From: CAZCTO01 sp964501725
GTDB taxonomy: Bacteria; Bacillota; Clostridia; Saccharofermentanales; Saccharofermentanaceae
Reading direction: 5' to 3'
DNA length: 64,000 nucleotides
NCBI GenBank assembly: GCA_964501725.1
Contig: CAZCTO010000002.1
Location: 62,001 to 126,000, forward strand
This document shows, in pieces, positions 1 to 8,156 of this stretch (the first letter of the stretch is position 1; every line of letters begins with the position of its first letter). The notes under the pieces are model-generated. The model worked only from the letters and a program-made list of their open reading frames with translations. It did not search any database and had not been told where the DNA came from. Made by a program: the position numbers and the translations under genes.

Positions 1-52
1 GAAAACTCATGTTCTGATTTTACTTCGGTACTGCTTTCGTCTTCATTTTCGA

Positions 53-613
53 TTACCCCAGATGCTCCAGAAGAATTTTCACACCAATCAGAATGAGTAC
101 CAGGCTGCCGGCAATTTCTGCGGCACGCTTAAATTTCATGCCGAATCGATGTCCGATATATACACCTAAGAAAGAAAGCAAAAAAGTCGTCACACCGATC
201 GTCACGACGGGAAAGATGATTTTTACCTGAAGAATCGCAAAAGAAAAACCGACAGCGAGCGCGTCAATGCTGGTAGCCACAGCGAGGATCAGAAGCTCCC
301 TGTAATTGAGCTTCACTTCACACTCGGTCTCTTCTTTCTCTTTCTCAAAAGCCTCCCAAAGCATTTTAAAGCCGATAAATGAGAGCAGAGCAAACGCAAC
401 CCAGTGATCATAGTTCTCAATATAACTCCTGAATCGGATTCCGGCTGCCCAGCCCATCAACGGCATAACCGCCTGAAAAGCACCAAAAAACAGAGCAATG
501 ATCAGTGCGTGTCTGGAATTGAGTTTTTTCATACATAAGCCTTTGCAGAGCGAAACCGCAAAAGCATCCGCAGACAATCCGACAGCGATTAAGAGCAGTT
601 CGCCGATACCCAT
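53..613 (-). CDS. mntP: Manganese efflux pump MntP
   Basis: MntP-family exporter of Mn(II) in the cytoplasmic membrane, 186 aa, which is the usual family length. The protein is almost wholly hydrophobic with about six membrane helices arranged as two repeats. Each repeat carries the family's conserved Asp motif (ADAFAV near residue 16 and SIDALAVG near residue 115), the residues thought to bind the metal. The loop between the repeats is charged (EKEKEETE). It is read from the minus strand away from the thioesterase gene, so the two are divergent. I looked for a yybP-ykoY manganese riboswitch upstream (614-800) and did not see its conserved core. Confidence 0.93.
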   Translation of the reverse strand: MGIGELLLIAVGLSADAFAVSLCKGLCMKKLNSRHALIIALFFGAFQAVMPLMGWAAGIRFRSYIENYDHWVAFALLSFIGFKMLWEAFEKEKEETECEVKLNYRELLILAVATSIDALAVGFSFAILQVKIIFPVVTIGVTTFLLSFLGVYIGHRFGMKFKRAAEIAGSLVLILIGVKILLEHLG

Positions 614-873
614 CCAAAAGCCCCCATAAATAACGGTCCGGTTCGAGCATTCAAATTAAGCAAAAAGATAAATGAATAAACAGGTAAAGTATAAAACAAG
701 CTCTCCCATGTAGCAAGGAAAGTAGCGTTCTCTTTTTTATGAGGTATAATGGTGTAAGTTTTGATTGGTGAAACGTGCGTCAGACGCGAGAAAACTAAGT
801 CATAATATTGCAATGGGAAAATGGCCGTCGGTCGCGGCCAGCAGACAGAAGAATAAAAATCGGAGGGATCAAC

Positions 874-1272
874 ATGAATCCGTCAATGAATCCGGATCTT
901 ACAAAACTGACACAAAATGACCGCGTTGCACAACTGCTCGGGTTTCGACTTGTAGACGTAGAGCCGAACTATGCCCTCGTCGAGATGGAGATTTGCGACG
1001 ATCATGCCAATGGAATCGGCGGTTTGCACGGCGGTGTGATTTTTTCGCTGGCTGATTATGCATTTGCGGTTGCCTGCAATTCGGGCGGTATTCCAACCGT
1101 TGCAGTAAACGCAAACATATCCTATTTCAAAGCAGCCAAGGGAAAAGTGATTACCGCGGTGGCGAAAGAATTGTCTTCCGGCAGGAGAATGTGCGGTTAT
1201 CAAGTGGATGTCTTTGATGAAGAAAAGACGCTTATTGCCCGGTTCTCAGGAACCGGATATCGAAAAGCGTAG
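874..1272 (+). CDS. PaaI-family hotdog thioesterase
   Basis: Acyl-CoA thioesterase of the PaaI/hotdog fold, 132 aa. The motif HGGVIFSLADYAFAVACN (HGG followed by the catalytic Asp) is the PaaI/YdiI active-site helix. Such enzymes hydrolyse aryl- or acyl-CoA thioesters in the cytoplasm; the substrate cannot be told from sequence. I chose the ATG at 874 because CGGAGGG lies just before it; the open frame runs 22 codons further upstream without a good ribosome binding site. A TATAAT box lies at 745-750. No operon partner is evident: the next gene starts 66 nt downstream with its own TTGACA at 1274. Confidence 0.85.
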   Translation: MNPSMNPDLTKLTQNDRVAQLLGFRLVDVEPNYALVEMEICDDHANGIGGLHGGVIFSLADYAFAVACNSGGIPTVAVNANISYFKAAKGKVITAVAKELSSGRRMCGYQVDVFDEEKTLIARFSGTGYRKA

Positions 1273-1338
1273 ATTGACAATTTTGGGTTAACAGGTGTAA
1301 ATTGTTCGAGTTGTATTGGAATACAGGGAGGAAATGAA

Positions 1339-2337
1339 ATGAAGAAGTGGATTTGCATTATTTTGTGTTTCGTGATGCTTTTTTCAATCAGCAGTTGCTC
1401 GTTGCTGAAAAAAGTGGTTGATGATCCGAATCAAGAGGATCAGGAAGAGGAAGAGGAAGAAGAGGAAGAAACCAAGAAAACCGAGAAAACGGAAAAGACT
1501 ACCGCGGCAACCACTGCGGAAACAACAAAAGCATCCGCTGTCGAGACCGGGGCGCCTAATAAAGAAATTCAAGATTTGATGGCGGTCGCTTCTGAGGAAT
1601 TTGAGAAGGTCGAATCTTACAACGGATCTGTGACAATGCTTTTGGATACTGACATCACAATGGACGCAACCGGTGCTCAGAACATGGTGGTGGATATGAG
1701 TATCAATTATGAGTATTATAAGCCAACGAATTATATGCACGCTGATGTTCAAATGAAGATGGCTCAGGGGACTGCGGTGATAGAAATGCCGATGTCCTTC
1801 TATATTATTAATGATAACGGCACCAAAATGTATACGTTCGCTGAAAATGTATGGACCGATACATCCGGTCAGGTAGAACAATACTCTGATATGGTCGGAA
1901 ACGACAACACTACAGCTATCTTAGAAATCGTTTCCGCCGCTTCCTATGGACTTGAAATGAAAGAGGATACTGAGCAATTTAACGGACAGGATGTATACAC
2001 GATTACGGGAGAACTGACCGGTGATACGTTGAGAATGCTTTTTGAAAACAGTTCGACGGCCTCAGCCAGTACCTCGATGGATTTCAGTAAGATGGATTTT
2101 AACAACTACCATGTTCCGATCGTTATGAAGGTATATAAAGAATCCAATTTGCTTGCATATTTCTCATACGATTTAATTGACTTGCTCGAAGATGTTTTTG
2201 CAGATTCATTATCAGCATCCGGGATAAGCAATGCTACTATTTCGGCAAAGAAATACGAGGCAGCTGTCAGTTTTTCGGATTACAACTCGATTAGTAACCC
2301 GTCCATTCCCGCTGAAGTATTGGCTGCTGTATCCTGA
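1339..2337 (+). CDS. Putative lipoprotein, DUF6612-like
   Basis: Secreted lipoprotein of 332 aa. The N-terminus is a type II signal peptide (MKKWICIILCFVMLF) with lipobox SISSC, so Cys20 would be lipidated. A low-complexity linker follows: a long Glu run, then KTEKTEKTTAATT. The rest is a beta-rich domain with repeated strands (SYNGSVTMLLDTDITMD, NYEYYKPTNYMHADV), resembling clostridial DUF6612/LppX-like lipoproteins that may carry lipids or hydrophobic ligands; that assignment is tentative. Start supported by GGAGG 7 nt before ATG. It is followed directly by a strong intrinsic terminator, so it is the end of its transcript. Confidence 0.75.
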   Translation: MKKWICIILCFVMLFSISSCSLLKKVVDDPNQEDQEEEEEEEEETKKTEKTEKTTAATTAETTKASAVETGAPNKEIQDLMAVASEEFEKVESYNGSVTMLLDTDITMDATGAQNMVVDMSINYEYYKPTNYMHADVQMKMAQGTAVIEMPMSFYIINDNGTKMYTFAENVWTDTSGQVEQYSDMVGNDNTTAILEIVSAASYGLEMKEDTEQFNGQDVYTITGELTGDTLRMLFENSSTASASTSMDFSKMDFNNYHVPIVMKVYKESNLLAYFSYDLIDLLEDVFADSLSASGISNATISAKKYEAAVSFSDYNSISNPSIPAEVLAAVS

Positions 2338-2368
2338 TCACTTGCAGCCTTCTATTTAGTCACACAGC

Positions 2369-2411
2369 AACCACGGGTGTCTGACAACGTTGCGGACACC
2401 CGTGGTTTTTT
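2369..2411 (+). terminator. Intrinsic terminator after the lipoprotein gene
   Basis: Perfect 13-bp stem (AACCACGGGTGTC with GACACCCGTGGTT) around a 13-nt loop, followed by TTTTTT. It ends transcription of the upstream lipoprotein gene. Confidence 0.9.
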
Positions 2412-2468
2412 GATCACCCTTTTGGAGTCTTCGCTTATTAATGCACGGGCGAAATTGTTAGCCGATAT

Positions 2469-2750
2469 TTATCCGGGCATTACGGGGCTCTTGCTGTCCA
2501 ACGCTCCGCACTTAAGGCATTTGGCGTTCTTAAAGCCTTGCGAGGAGCACTTATCAGCGAGAACCTGTGAGCACCCGGTGTTTCCGCAAATCTTGCACCG
2601 GAAAACCGGATCCTTGCACGGATGCGTGCTTCTGATTCCTTTGCATCTGGCTACTTTGGCCTTCTCTTCTTCTGTTAATTCGATGCTTTTCCCCAGGCTC
2701 AGGTTCTTCTTGTTCCTGAGCAACTTATCCTTACGGTAGATTTCCGGCAT
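2469..2750 (-). CDS. Small eight-cysteine zinc-ribbon protein
   Basis: Protein of 93 aa of no family I recognise. Eight Cys occur at 36, 45, 52, 55, 60, 68, 78 and 81, including two CxxC knuckles (CKIC and CLKC), so two zinc sites are likely. The N-terminal 30 residues are strongly basic (MPEIYRKDKLLRNKKNLSLG), as in proteins that touch nucleic acid or ribosomes. The start is the ATG at 2750, because AAGGAG lies 8 nt upstream; the in-frame GTG at 2759 abuts that site and is unlikely. The opposite-strand open frame over the same DNA lacks a ribosome binding site and is disfavoured. Confidence 0.65.
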   Translation of the reverse strand: MPEIYRKDKLLRNKKNLSLGKSIELTEEEKAKVARCKGIRSTHPCKDPVFRCKICGNTGCSQVLADKCSSQGFKNAKCLKCGALDSKSPVMPG

Positions 2751-2935
2751 GAAAATCACTCCTTATCGATGAACGCCCAAGCACTTCCTGCTAATTTAGT
2801 TATACTTCATTTTGCACAGTGCTTCAATATAAAAGTCAAACAAATTTGTTAACAATCCTTCAGCCCCCGCAAATAAATGACTCGCCCCTTTTCGGCGGGA
2901 AAGATCCGAAGTGAATCCGGTTTTATATTTTCGGC

Positions 2936-2963
2936 TTGTCTCTCCCCGCAAAAAGGCTATGAT
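2936..2963 (+). promoter_or_regulatory. Promoter of the PfkB kinase gene
   Basis: TTGTCT (2936-2941), 16-nt spacer, TATGAT (2958-2963), about 50 nt before the start codon at 3014. Confidence 0.6.
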
Positions 2964-3013
2964 AAAGAAAGAACGATTTATTACCCCAAAACTATATGAG
3001 GAGAGCATGACGT

Positions 3014-3916
3014 ATGGCTACCTTCGATGTATACCTTTATGGAATGATTCTGATGACAAGCAGCTATCTCCTTCGCGATAAGTACCCCGCGCCGGATACA
3101 TATGGCGAAATCGCAGAAACGCATCGCTTCCCGGGAGGAGAAACCGGTTGTTGTGCCTTGGTTCTGTCCGCTCTGGGGCTCTCGGTGTTGGCGGACGGGA
3201 ATTATCAAGGGGGAAAAGCGTACAAGGATTTGATTGATTATTATGCGAATACAAAGGTAGATATTTCCAGACTGGTAAACGATCCTGATTTTGAGGGCGT
3301 CGAGGATGTGGTCATTATTGACAGCGAGACGCGCACGCCATTCGGCAAGTTTGCAGCTTTTTTTGCGCGGGAAAAGAAACTTTGGAACGCACCGGCACGC
3401 GGGGATATTGAAGCGGCTTCAACGGTCGGGATTGATCCTTTTTTCGGCGAAGCATCGGAAAGTGCAGCGAAATTTAGTAAAGAACTGGGGAAACCATATG
3501 TGACCATCGATTGTAAATATGACTCGTTCTTACATCGTAATTCGGCAGTAAATATCGTTTCGGCCGAGTTTATCCGGGAGAATTATCCGGATTATGAGAT
3601 TGAAGAGCTTTTCGCCGAGTATGCCGATCATACGGACGGGCTCACGATTTTCACATTCGGGGGAAAGAACATTATGTATGGCCGGAGAGGCCGCAGCGTT
3701 CGTTCATTCCAACCTTTTTCAGTAAACGTGAAAAGCACGCTCGGTGCCGGAGATACATTTAAGGCAGGTGCAATTTATGCACTGAATAAGGGGATGAGCG
3801 ACAGCGAACTTGTTCAGTTTGCTGCCGCGACAGCCGGAATCGCATGTGAAAGTTATCCGATCGCATACAATCCGCCGACATTGGATCGAATTATGAAGCT
3901 GATAAAACCGGAATAA
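3014..3916 (+). CDS. PfkB-family carbohydrate kinase
   Basis: Ribokinase-like sugar kinase of 300 aa. The C-terminal signature STLGAGDTFKAGAIYAL (about residue 241) supplies the anion hole and catalytic Asp of the PfkB family, and PGGETGCCALVLSALGLSV near residue 40 is the N-terminal sugar-binding glycine motif. ATP-dependent phosphorylation of a sugar or related alcohol is expected; the substrate cannot be read from sequence. The gene is monocistronic by appearance, with its own promoter at 2936-2963 and GAGGAG upstream of ATG. Confidence 0.85.
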   Translation: MATFDVYLYGMILMTSSYLLRDKYPAPDTYGEIAETHRFPGGETGCCALVLSALGLSVLADGNYQGGKAYKDLIDYYANTKVDISRLVNDPDFEGVEDVVIIDSETRTPFGKFAAFFAREKKLWNAPARGDIEAASTVGIDPFFGEASESAAKFSKELGKPYVTIDCKYDSFLHRNSAVNIVSAEFIRENYPDYEIEELFAEYADHTDGLTIFTFGGKNIMYGRRGRSVRSFQPFSVNVKSTLGAGDTFKAGAIYALNKGMSDSELVQFAAATAGIACESYPIAYNPPTLDRIMKLIKPE

Positions 3917-4031
3917 CACGTTGAACCCCGGATTCGAAGCGATGAATCGCCGATTTGGACCTTATAACCATTCCCATAATTTTATCTGAAAGGTATAATT
4001 AATTATCAGTATTCTTGAAAGGAGCAAGACG

Positions 4032-4397
4032 ATGGGCAAGTTTGTAATTAAGAAAACCAGCACCGGGATCAAGTTTGATTTGAAGGCAGGTAACGGAGAA
4101 GTAATTGCGACATCCGAAGTCTATACAACCGAGGAAGCCTGCAAGAAGGGAATAGAAAGTGTTCGTTCCAATGCATCTGCAAATGTTGAGGACCAGACCG
4201 AGAAAACGATTCAGACGATCAGTAACCCCAAGTACGAGCTTTTCACTGATAAGGGAGGAGAATTCCGTTTCAGACTCAAGGCGCGCAACGGCTCAATTAT
4301 TGCCGCTTCGGAAGGGTACAAAACCAAAAGTGCTTGTGCAAACGGTATCGAAAGCGTAAAGAAAAACGCACCGGACGCAACCGTCGAGAAAGTGTAA
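4032..4397 (+). CDS. DUF1508 (YegP-like) tandem-repeat protein
   Basis: Small cytoplasmic protein of 121 aa made of two DUF1508 repeats: KFVIKKTSTGIKFDLKAGNG (residues 3-50) and KYELFTDKGGEFRFRLKARN (about 66-113). Each repeat ends with the conserved AC.KGIESV.. NA pattern. YegP-type proteins are widespread with no firm biochemical role. The start has AAAGGAGC upstream, and TATAAT at 3994-3999 is the probable -10 box. It lies 48 nt before the small Nif11-leader-like gene and probably shares its transcript, since the next terminator is at 4710. Confidence 0.85.
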   Translation: MGKFVIKKTSTGIKFDLKAGNGEVIATSEVYTTEEACKKGIESVRSNASANVEDQTEKTIQTISNPKYELFTDKGGEFRFRLKARNGSIIAASEGYKTKSACANGIESVKKNAPDATVEKV

Positions 4398-4445
4398 GGA
4401 TTGACCTCAAGCTGCGGAGCACAATTGAAAGTGATGGTGAGTTTT

Positions 4446-4670
4446 ATGGATATTTCCAAAAAAGTTAACGAGATCGTTAAGAAGGTTCAAACTGACAAAT
4501 CATTTGCTGCGAATTTTAAGAGTGATCCCGTGAAAGCAGTTGAATCTGTACTGGGTGTTAATTTGCCGGATGATCAGGTTAAAGGACTTATTGCCGGAGT
4601 CAATACGAAGTTGGCCGCAGGCAAAGCCGGCGGAATTGCAGGAGCATTCAAGAAGCTTTTCCGTAAATAA
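4446..4670 (+). CDS. Small Nif11-leader-like helical protein
   Basis: Protein of 74 aa without Cys. The N-terminal two thirds (DKSFAANFKSDPVKAVESVL, then GVNLPDDQVKGLI) match the pattern of Nif11/TIGR03798-type leader peptides and of related small clostridial proteins: helix, Asp-Pro, helix, LGV.LPDDQ. After KAGG comes a short cationic tail, IAGAFKKLFRK. No maturation enzyme or ABC exporter lies near, so a role as a peptide precursor is unproven; it may simply be a soluble helical protein. I chose ATG 4446 (GGTGAG 6-7 nt upstream) over 4401, since homology-like sequence starts there. Function unknown. Confidence 0.65.
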   Translation: MDISKKVNEIVKKVQTDKSFAANFKSDPVKAVESVLGVNLPDDQVKGLIAGVNTKLAAGKAGGIAGAFKKLFRK

Positions 4671-4709
4671 ATAAGTAAAATCTCTTAAACAAGGATTTAG
4701 AAAACACTT

Positions 4710-4750
4710 GAAGGAGAATCGTACTTATGCGATTCTCCTTCATTATTTTT
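4710..4750 (+). terminator. Intrinsic terminator after the small-protein gene
   Basis: 12-bp stem (GAAGGAGAATCG with CGATTCTCCTTC), 8-nt loop, then ATTATTTTT. It closes the DUF1508/Nif11-like transcript. Confidence 0.85.
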
Positions 4751-4816
4751 GAGAAATCTATCAATATTTATGATAAAATATATTTATATTTTATTGAATT
4801 TCAGTGAGGTGGTTAT

Positions 4817-5491
4817 ATGAGGAAGGTACTGGAGCAACCGCGACAAATGGTTTTGAACCGGCTTATTATAGCAGCCCTTTGTGTCGGACTGATTCTCGGT
4901 CTTTCAGGGTGCCGGCTGAAGACTATTTTCAGCGAGGGTAGCGACGACGATATAACAGAAGAAGCGACGACAGAGGAGAGTTCTGAAACCACAACAACAG
5001 CGACGGAAACAACAGCGTCCGTTCCGGAGGTGACTACCTCAGAAGCGCCGGCGCCGACATTCACCAATCCTTCCAGCATGTACTCGAGCTATGCACATAT
5101 GGTATCGTTTGATCCTGCGACCGGTTGGGCGGAGTTCGACTATTTTGATATCCTCGACGGACAGGCAGCGATTGATTGGCTTGTCGCCCAAGAGGGGTAT
5201 ACCTTAGCGGAAGCCGAAGAAGAGGTGAATAATTACGCAGACGGCGAGTTTGTGTATAAGAACGTCAACCCTCAGTTGAGAACGGCTGACATGGCCGCAG
5301 TTTCAATTACAATGATGTATGATGCCGGCGGCACCCAGGTAGATGGTGCGGAAACAGTAGCCCTGTCATACAACCAATTCCTTTCGCTATACAACGCACA
5401 TCCGAACCTCGTAGTGGACGGTCCGTTCTTCTTCCATGTTACGGTGAGCGGAGGCGTGATTACTGAAGTGGATCAGGTGTATTGGTGTTGA
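4817..5491 (+). CDS. Putative lipoprotein of unknown function
   Basis: Protein of 224 aa. A basic N-terminus and hydrophobic stretch (RLIIAALCVGLILGLSGC) end in a lipobox, so it should be anchored to the outer face of the membrane. A low-complexity Thr/Glu/Ser linker (TEEATTEESSETTTTATETT) spans about residues 50-80. The globular part begins SSMYSSYAHMVSFDPATGWA and has alternating beta strands; TLAEAEEEVNNYADGEFVYKN looks helical. I do not recognise the domain. AGTGAGGTGG precedes the ATG. The linker style matches the lipoprotein at 1339-2337. Confidence 0.7.
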   Translation: MRKVLEQPRQMVLNRLIIAALCVGLILGLSGCRLKTIFSEGSDDDITEEATTEESSETTTTATETTASVPEVTTSEAPAPTFTNPSSMYSSYAHMVSFDPATGWAEFDYFDILDGQAAIDWLVAQEGYTLAEAEEEVNNYADGEFVYKNVNPQLRTADMAAVSITMMYDAGGTQVDGAETVALSYNQFLSLYNAHPNLVVDGPFFFHVTVSGGVITEVDQVYWC

Positions 5492-5558
5492 TCAATTTGG
5501 TCGATGATGTACACAGTTTATGTATTCATTTTATAGAAACCGCGCGAATCGCTTTGAT

Positions 5559-5609
5559 ATACACCTCCGAATGATGGACGAAAAGTTCAATAATCGGAGG
5601 TGTATTTTT
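5559..5609 (+). terminator. Intrinsic terminator between lipoprotein and xylosidase genes
   Basis: 12-bp stem ATACACCTCCGA / TCGGAGGTGTAT with a 23-nt loop, followed by TTTTT. Confidence 0.8.
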
Positions 5610-5673
5610 CAATCCATTTATCACAGAATATGGCATAATGACAGCAAGCGCAAAACCGAGGGGGAGACAACTG

Positions 5674-7782
5674 ATGTATAAACATGATAAGTGCCGGAAA
5701 CAAGCGGAAGAGTTGGTCTCCCAAATGACCATTGACGAGAAAATCGGGCAGTTGACTTATCAAGCCCCTGCCATCGAACGGTTGGGGATCCCGTCATATA
5801 ACTGGTGGAACGAAGCGTTGCACGGAGTTGCCCGAGGAGGGACCGCGACGGTATTTCCTCAGGCAATCGGCATGGCAGCTACCTTTGACACAGACCTCCT
5901 TAAAAACGCAGCTGATGTAATCGCAACCGAAGCAAGAGCAAAATACAATATTTCCAGCCGCAAAGGTGACAGGGATATTTACAAGGGACTGACGTTCTGG
6001 ACACCGAATGTCAATATATTCCGCGACCCGCGATGGGGCAGAGGACATGAAACCTATGGAGAAGACCCGTATCTCACGTCCAGGCTCGGCGTTTCTTTTA
6101 TTAAGGGACTTCAGGGCGACGGAGAAGTCATGAAAGCTGCGGCGTGCGCAAAGCATTATGCGGTGCACAGCGGACCGGAGGATATTCGTCACGAATTTGA
6201 CGCGGTCGTCTCGGAGAAAGATCTCCGGGAGACGTACTTGCCTGCTTTTGAAGCATGTGTTACGGAAGCGAATGTTGAATCAGTAATGGGCGCATATAAT
6301 CGAACAAACGGAGAGGTTTGTTGCGGAAGTTACAGGCTGCTGAGAGATATCCTTCGCGGGCAGTGGGGCTTTAAGGGACATGTTGTGTCGGATTGCTGGG
6401 CAATAAAGGATTTTCACGAGCGCCACAGAGTTACAAAGACGCCGGTGGAATCAGTCGCCCTGGCGTTGGACGCGGGATGTGATCTGAATTGCGGCAGTAT
6501 GTACCTCCACCTCAAAAGCGCATGGATGCAGAATAGGGTGACAGAGGCACAGATTACTGAGGCAGCGGTTCGCCTATTCACCACCCGATATAAGCTTGGC
6601 CTTTTCGAGAAAACGGAATATGACGATATCCCGTACACCAAGGTCGCTTGTAAAGAACACGCAGACCTTTCACTGAAAGCAGCCGAAGAATCAATTGTTC
6701 TGCTTAAGAATAGTGGTATTCTGCCGCTTGATATTTCGAAAATGAAGACAATCGGCGTGATCGGCCCGAACGCCGATAGCCAGCTGGCACTCAAGGGGAA
6801 TTATTATGGTACTCCATCCCGCTGCGTAACACCGCTTGAAGCCATCCATGATATGGCAGGTGATCAGGTTCGCGTGATGTATTCTGTCGGATGTGAGTTG
6901 ACAGCAGACCGCTCCGAGGTACTTGCTTTGGCAAATGACCGTATGGCAGAGGCGTTGACGATAGCTGAAGTAAGCGATGTGGTCATCCTCTTTCTCGGCC
7001 TTGACGAATCCCTTGAAGGCGAGGAGTTGGATGTGGGTAATCATGTCGGTTCCGGAGATAAAAAAGATCTCCTTCTTCCTCCGGTCCAACGCCAATTGTT
7101 GCAGAAAGTGACGGAAATCGGGACACCGGTCATCTTATGCCTGATGGCGGGCAGCAGCATAGACGTTGAATTTGCGGACAGAAATTGCGAAGCGGTCCTT
7201 GCGACATGGTATCCCGGCGCAAGGGGCGGCGAGGCAATCGGGAACATTCTATTCGGAAAAACAGGACCGAGCGGTAAGCTTCCGGTCACTTTCTATCGAA
7301 GTTCAAATACACTGCCGGACTTTTCGGATTACTCAATGAAGGGAAGAACGTACCGATATATGAACGAGGAGCCACTATATCCATTTGGATTTGGCCTCAC
7401 TTACGGAAAAATTAAAATCGAAATGCAGAGAGCGGATTCCGTGATTCCCGACGAAGGTGATTTTACAATCAACCTGTCGATTGCAAACGATTATGAAAGA
7501 GAAATTTCAGAAGTTATCCAGGTGTACATGAAGGCCGTGGACAGCCCTTTTTCGCCGCCCAATCCGGTTCTCAGCCATTTTAAGAGAGTAAATGTGCCCG
7601 CAGGAGCAACAATTGAGGTCTCCATGGCGATTCCTGCCGAGTCATTTTCGGTTATCGATGAGGATGGTCAGAAAATCCGGCCTTTAGGGAATTGGGAAGT
7701 ATACGCGGGAATCTGCCAGCCGGATAAACGAAGTTGTGATTTGACCGGAACCCAGCCGATTCAAGTCATTGTTGCGAAGTAA
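5674..7782 (+). CDS. Glycoside hydrolase family 3 beta-xylosidase/beta-glucosidase
   Basis: GH3 exo-glycosidase of 702 aa with the full domain set: N-terminal TIM barrel (to about residue 300), alpha/beta sandwich (about 350-570, with GVIGPNAD and LFLGLDES) and a C-terminal fibronectin-III-like domain (about 610-700). The catalytic nucleophile is Asp240 in GHVVSDCW. The N-terminus (YNWWNEALHGVAR) is typical of the xylan 1,4-beta-xylosidase branch, and xylA-xylB follow, so xylo-oligosaccharide cleavage is the best guess. No signal peptide is seen, which suggests action on imported oligosaccharides. The start at 5674 follows GAGGGGGAG; an upstream in-frame ATG at 5638 lacks a site. Confidence 0.88.
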   Translation: MYKHDKCRKQAEELVSQMTIDEKIGQLTYQAPAIERLGIPSYNWWNEALHGVARGGTATVFPQAIGMAATFDTDLLKNAADVIATEARAKYNISSRKGDRDIYKGLTFWTPNVNIFRDPRWGRGHETYGEDPYLTSRLGVSFIKGLQGDGEVMKAAACAKHYAVHSGPEDIRHEFDAVVSEKDLRETYLPAFEACVTEANVESVMGAYNRTNGEVCCGSYRLLRDILRGQWGFKGHVVSDCWAIKDFHERHRVTKTPVESVALALDAGCDLNCGSMYLHLKSAWMQNRVTEAQITEAAVRLFTTRYKLGLFEKTEYDDIPYTKVACKEHADLSLKAAEESIVLLKNSGILPLDISKMKTIGVIGPNADSQLALKGNYYGTPSRCVTPLEAIHDMAGDQVRVMYSVGCELTADRSEVLALANDRMAEALTIAEVSDVVILFLGLDESLEGEELDVGNHVGSGDKKDLLLPPVQRQLLQKVTEIGTPVILCLMAGSSIDVEFADRNCEAVLATWYPGARGGEAIGNILFGKTGPSGKLPVTFYRSSNTLPDFSDYSMKGRTYRYMNEEPLYPFGFGLTYGKIKIEMQRADSVIPDEGDFTINLSIANDYEREISEVIQVYMKAVDSPFSPPNPVLSHFKRVNVPAGATIEVSMAIPAESFSVIDEDGQKIRPLGNWEVYAGICQPDKRSCDLTGTQPIQVIVAK

Positions 7783-7818
7783 TGTTTTATGAAGTCGCTG
7801 TCGTTCTTTGAAATGATC

Positions 7819-7847
7819 TTGACAGATCGCGGGCTGGATTGTACTAT
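7819..7847 (+). promoter_or_regulatory. xylA promoter
   Basis: TTGACA (7819-7824), 17-nt spacer, TACTAT (7842-7847). A near-consensus sigma-A promoter that makes xylAB independent of the upstream xylosidase gene. Confidence 0.85.
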
Positions 7848-7860
7848 ATAAGGGTGCCGC

Positions 7861-7874
7861 CGTGCTCGAGCACG
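7861..7874. promoter_or_regulatory. Candidate operator for xylAB
   Basis: CGTGCTCGAGCACG is a perfect 14-bp palindrome lying about 14 nt after the -10 box, at the usual place for a repressor roadblock. No xylR or LacI-type gene lies in the window. Confidence 0.5.
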
Positions 7875-8156
7875 ACAGCCAAAAAGAACACATTTTACAC
7901 CCAATTCAGCATCATGAGGTACTCTTTTCGGCAGATCTTCAGAGAATTAATGATGAACTTCGAATAGACAAACCATGTGATATGCAAAAGGGAAAGAAAA
8001 AAGCGTTTTCCTGACGACTCAACTCCAAAGAGGCAAAGAAATTTCCCGCAAGAAAAACGTGCAAGTAATCTGTTTTACCTTTGAACGCAACCAGAATCTG
8101 CCCAACCGGTTAACTGAAGAAACAAGAATCCGTCAGAGTGAAAGGAAGGAAATCAA

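Larger units (their letters stand above)
7783..8156 (+). promoter_or_regulatory. xylA control region
   Basis: This 374-nt gene-free stretch holds the xylA promoter at 7819-7847 and, just downstream of the expected start of transcription, a palindrome at 7861-7874. A weak catabolite-repression-like sequence (GGAAAACGCTTTTT on the minus strand, near 7999-8012) matches the cre core CG and several flanking bases but not its ends. The 5' leader would be about 300 nt; I saw no riboswitch in it. The xylA ribosome binding site is AAAGGAAGG. Confidence 0.55.

Noticed and set aside
614..800. Possible manganese (yybP-ykoY) riboswitch before mntP
   Set aside because: The conserved aptamer core was not found on the minus strand.
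2377..2739. Plus-strand 120-codon frame over the zinc-ribbon gene
   Set aside because: It starts inside the terminator hairpin, has no ribosome site, and is antisense to a frame with eight ordered Cys and AAGGAG.
7991..8015. cre-like catabolite site before xylA
   Set aside because: Only the central CG and part of one arm match; both ends deviate, so I do not list it as a site.
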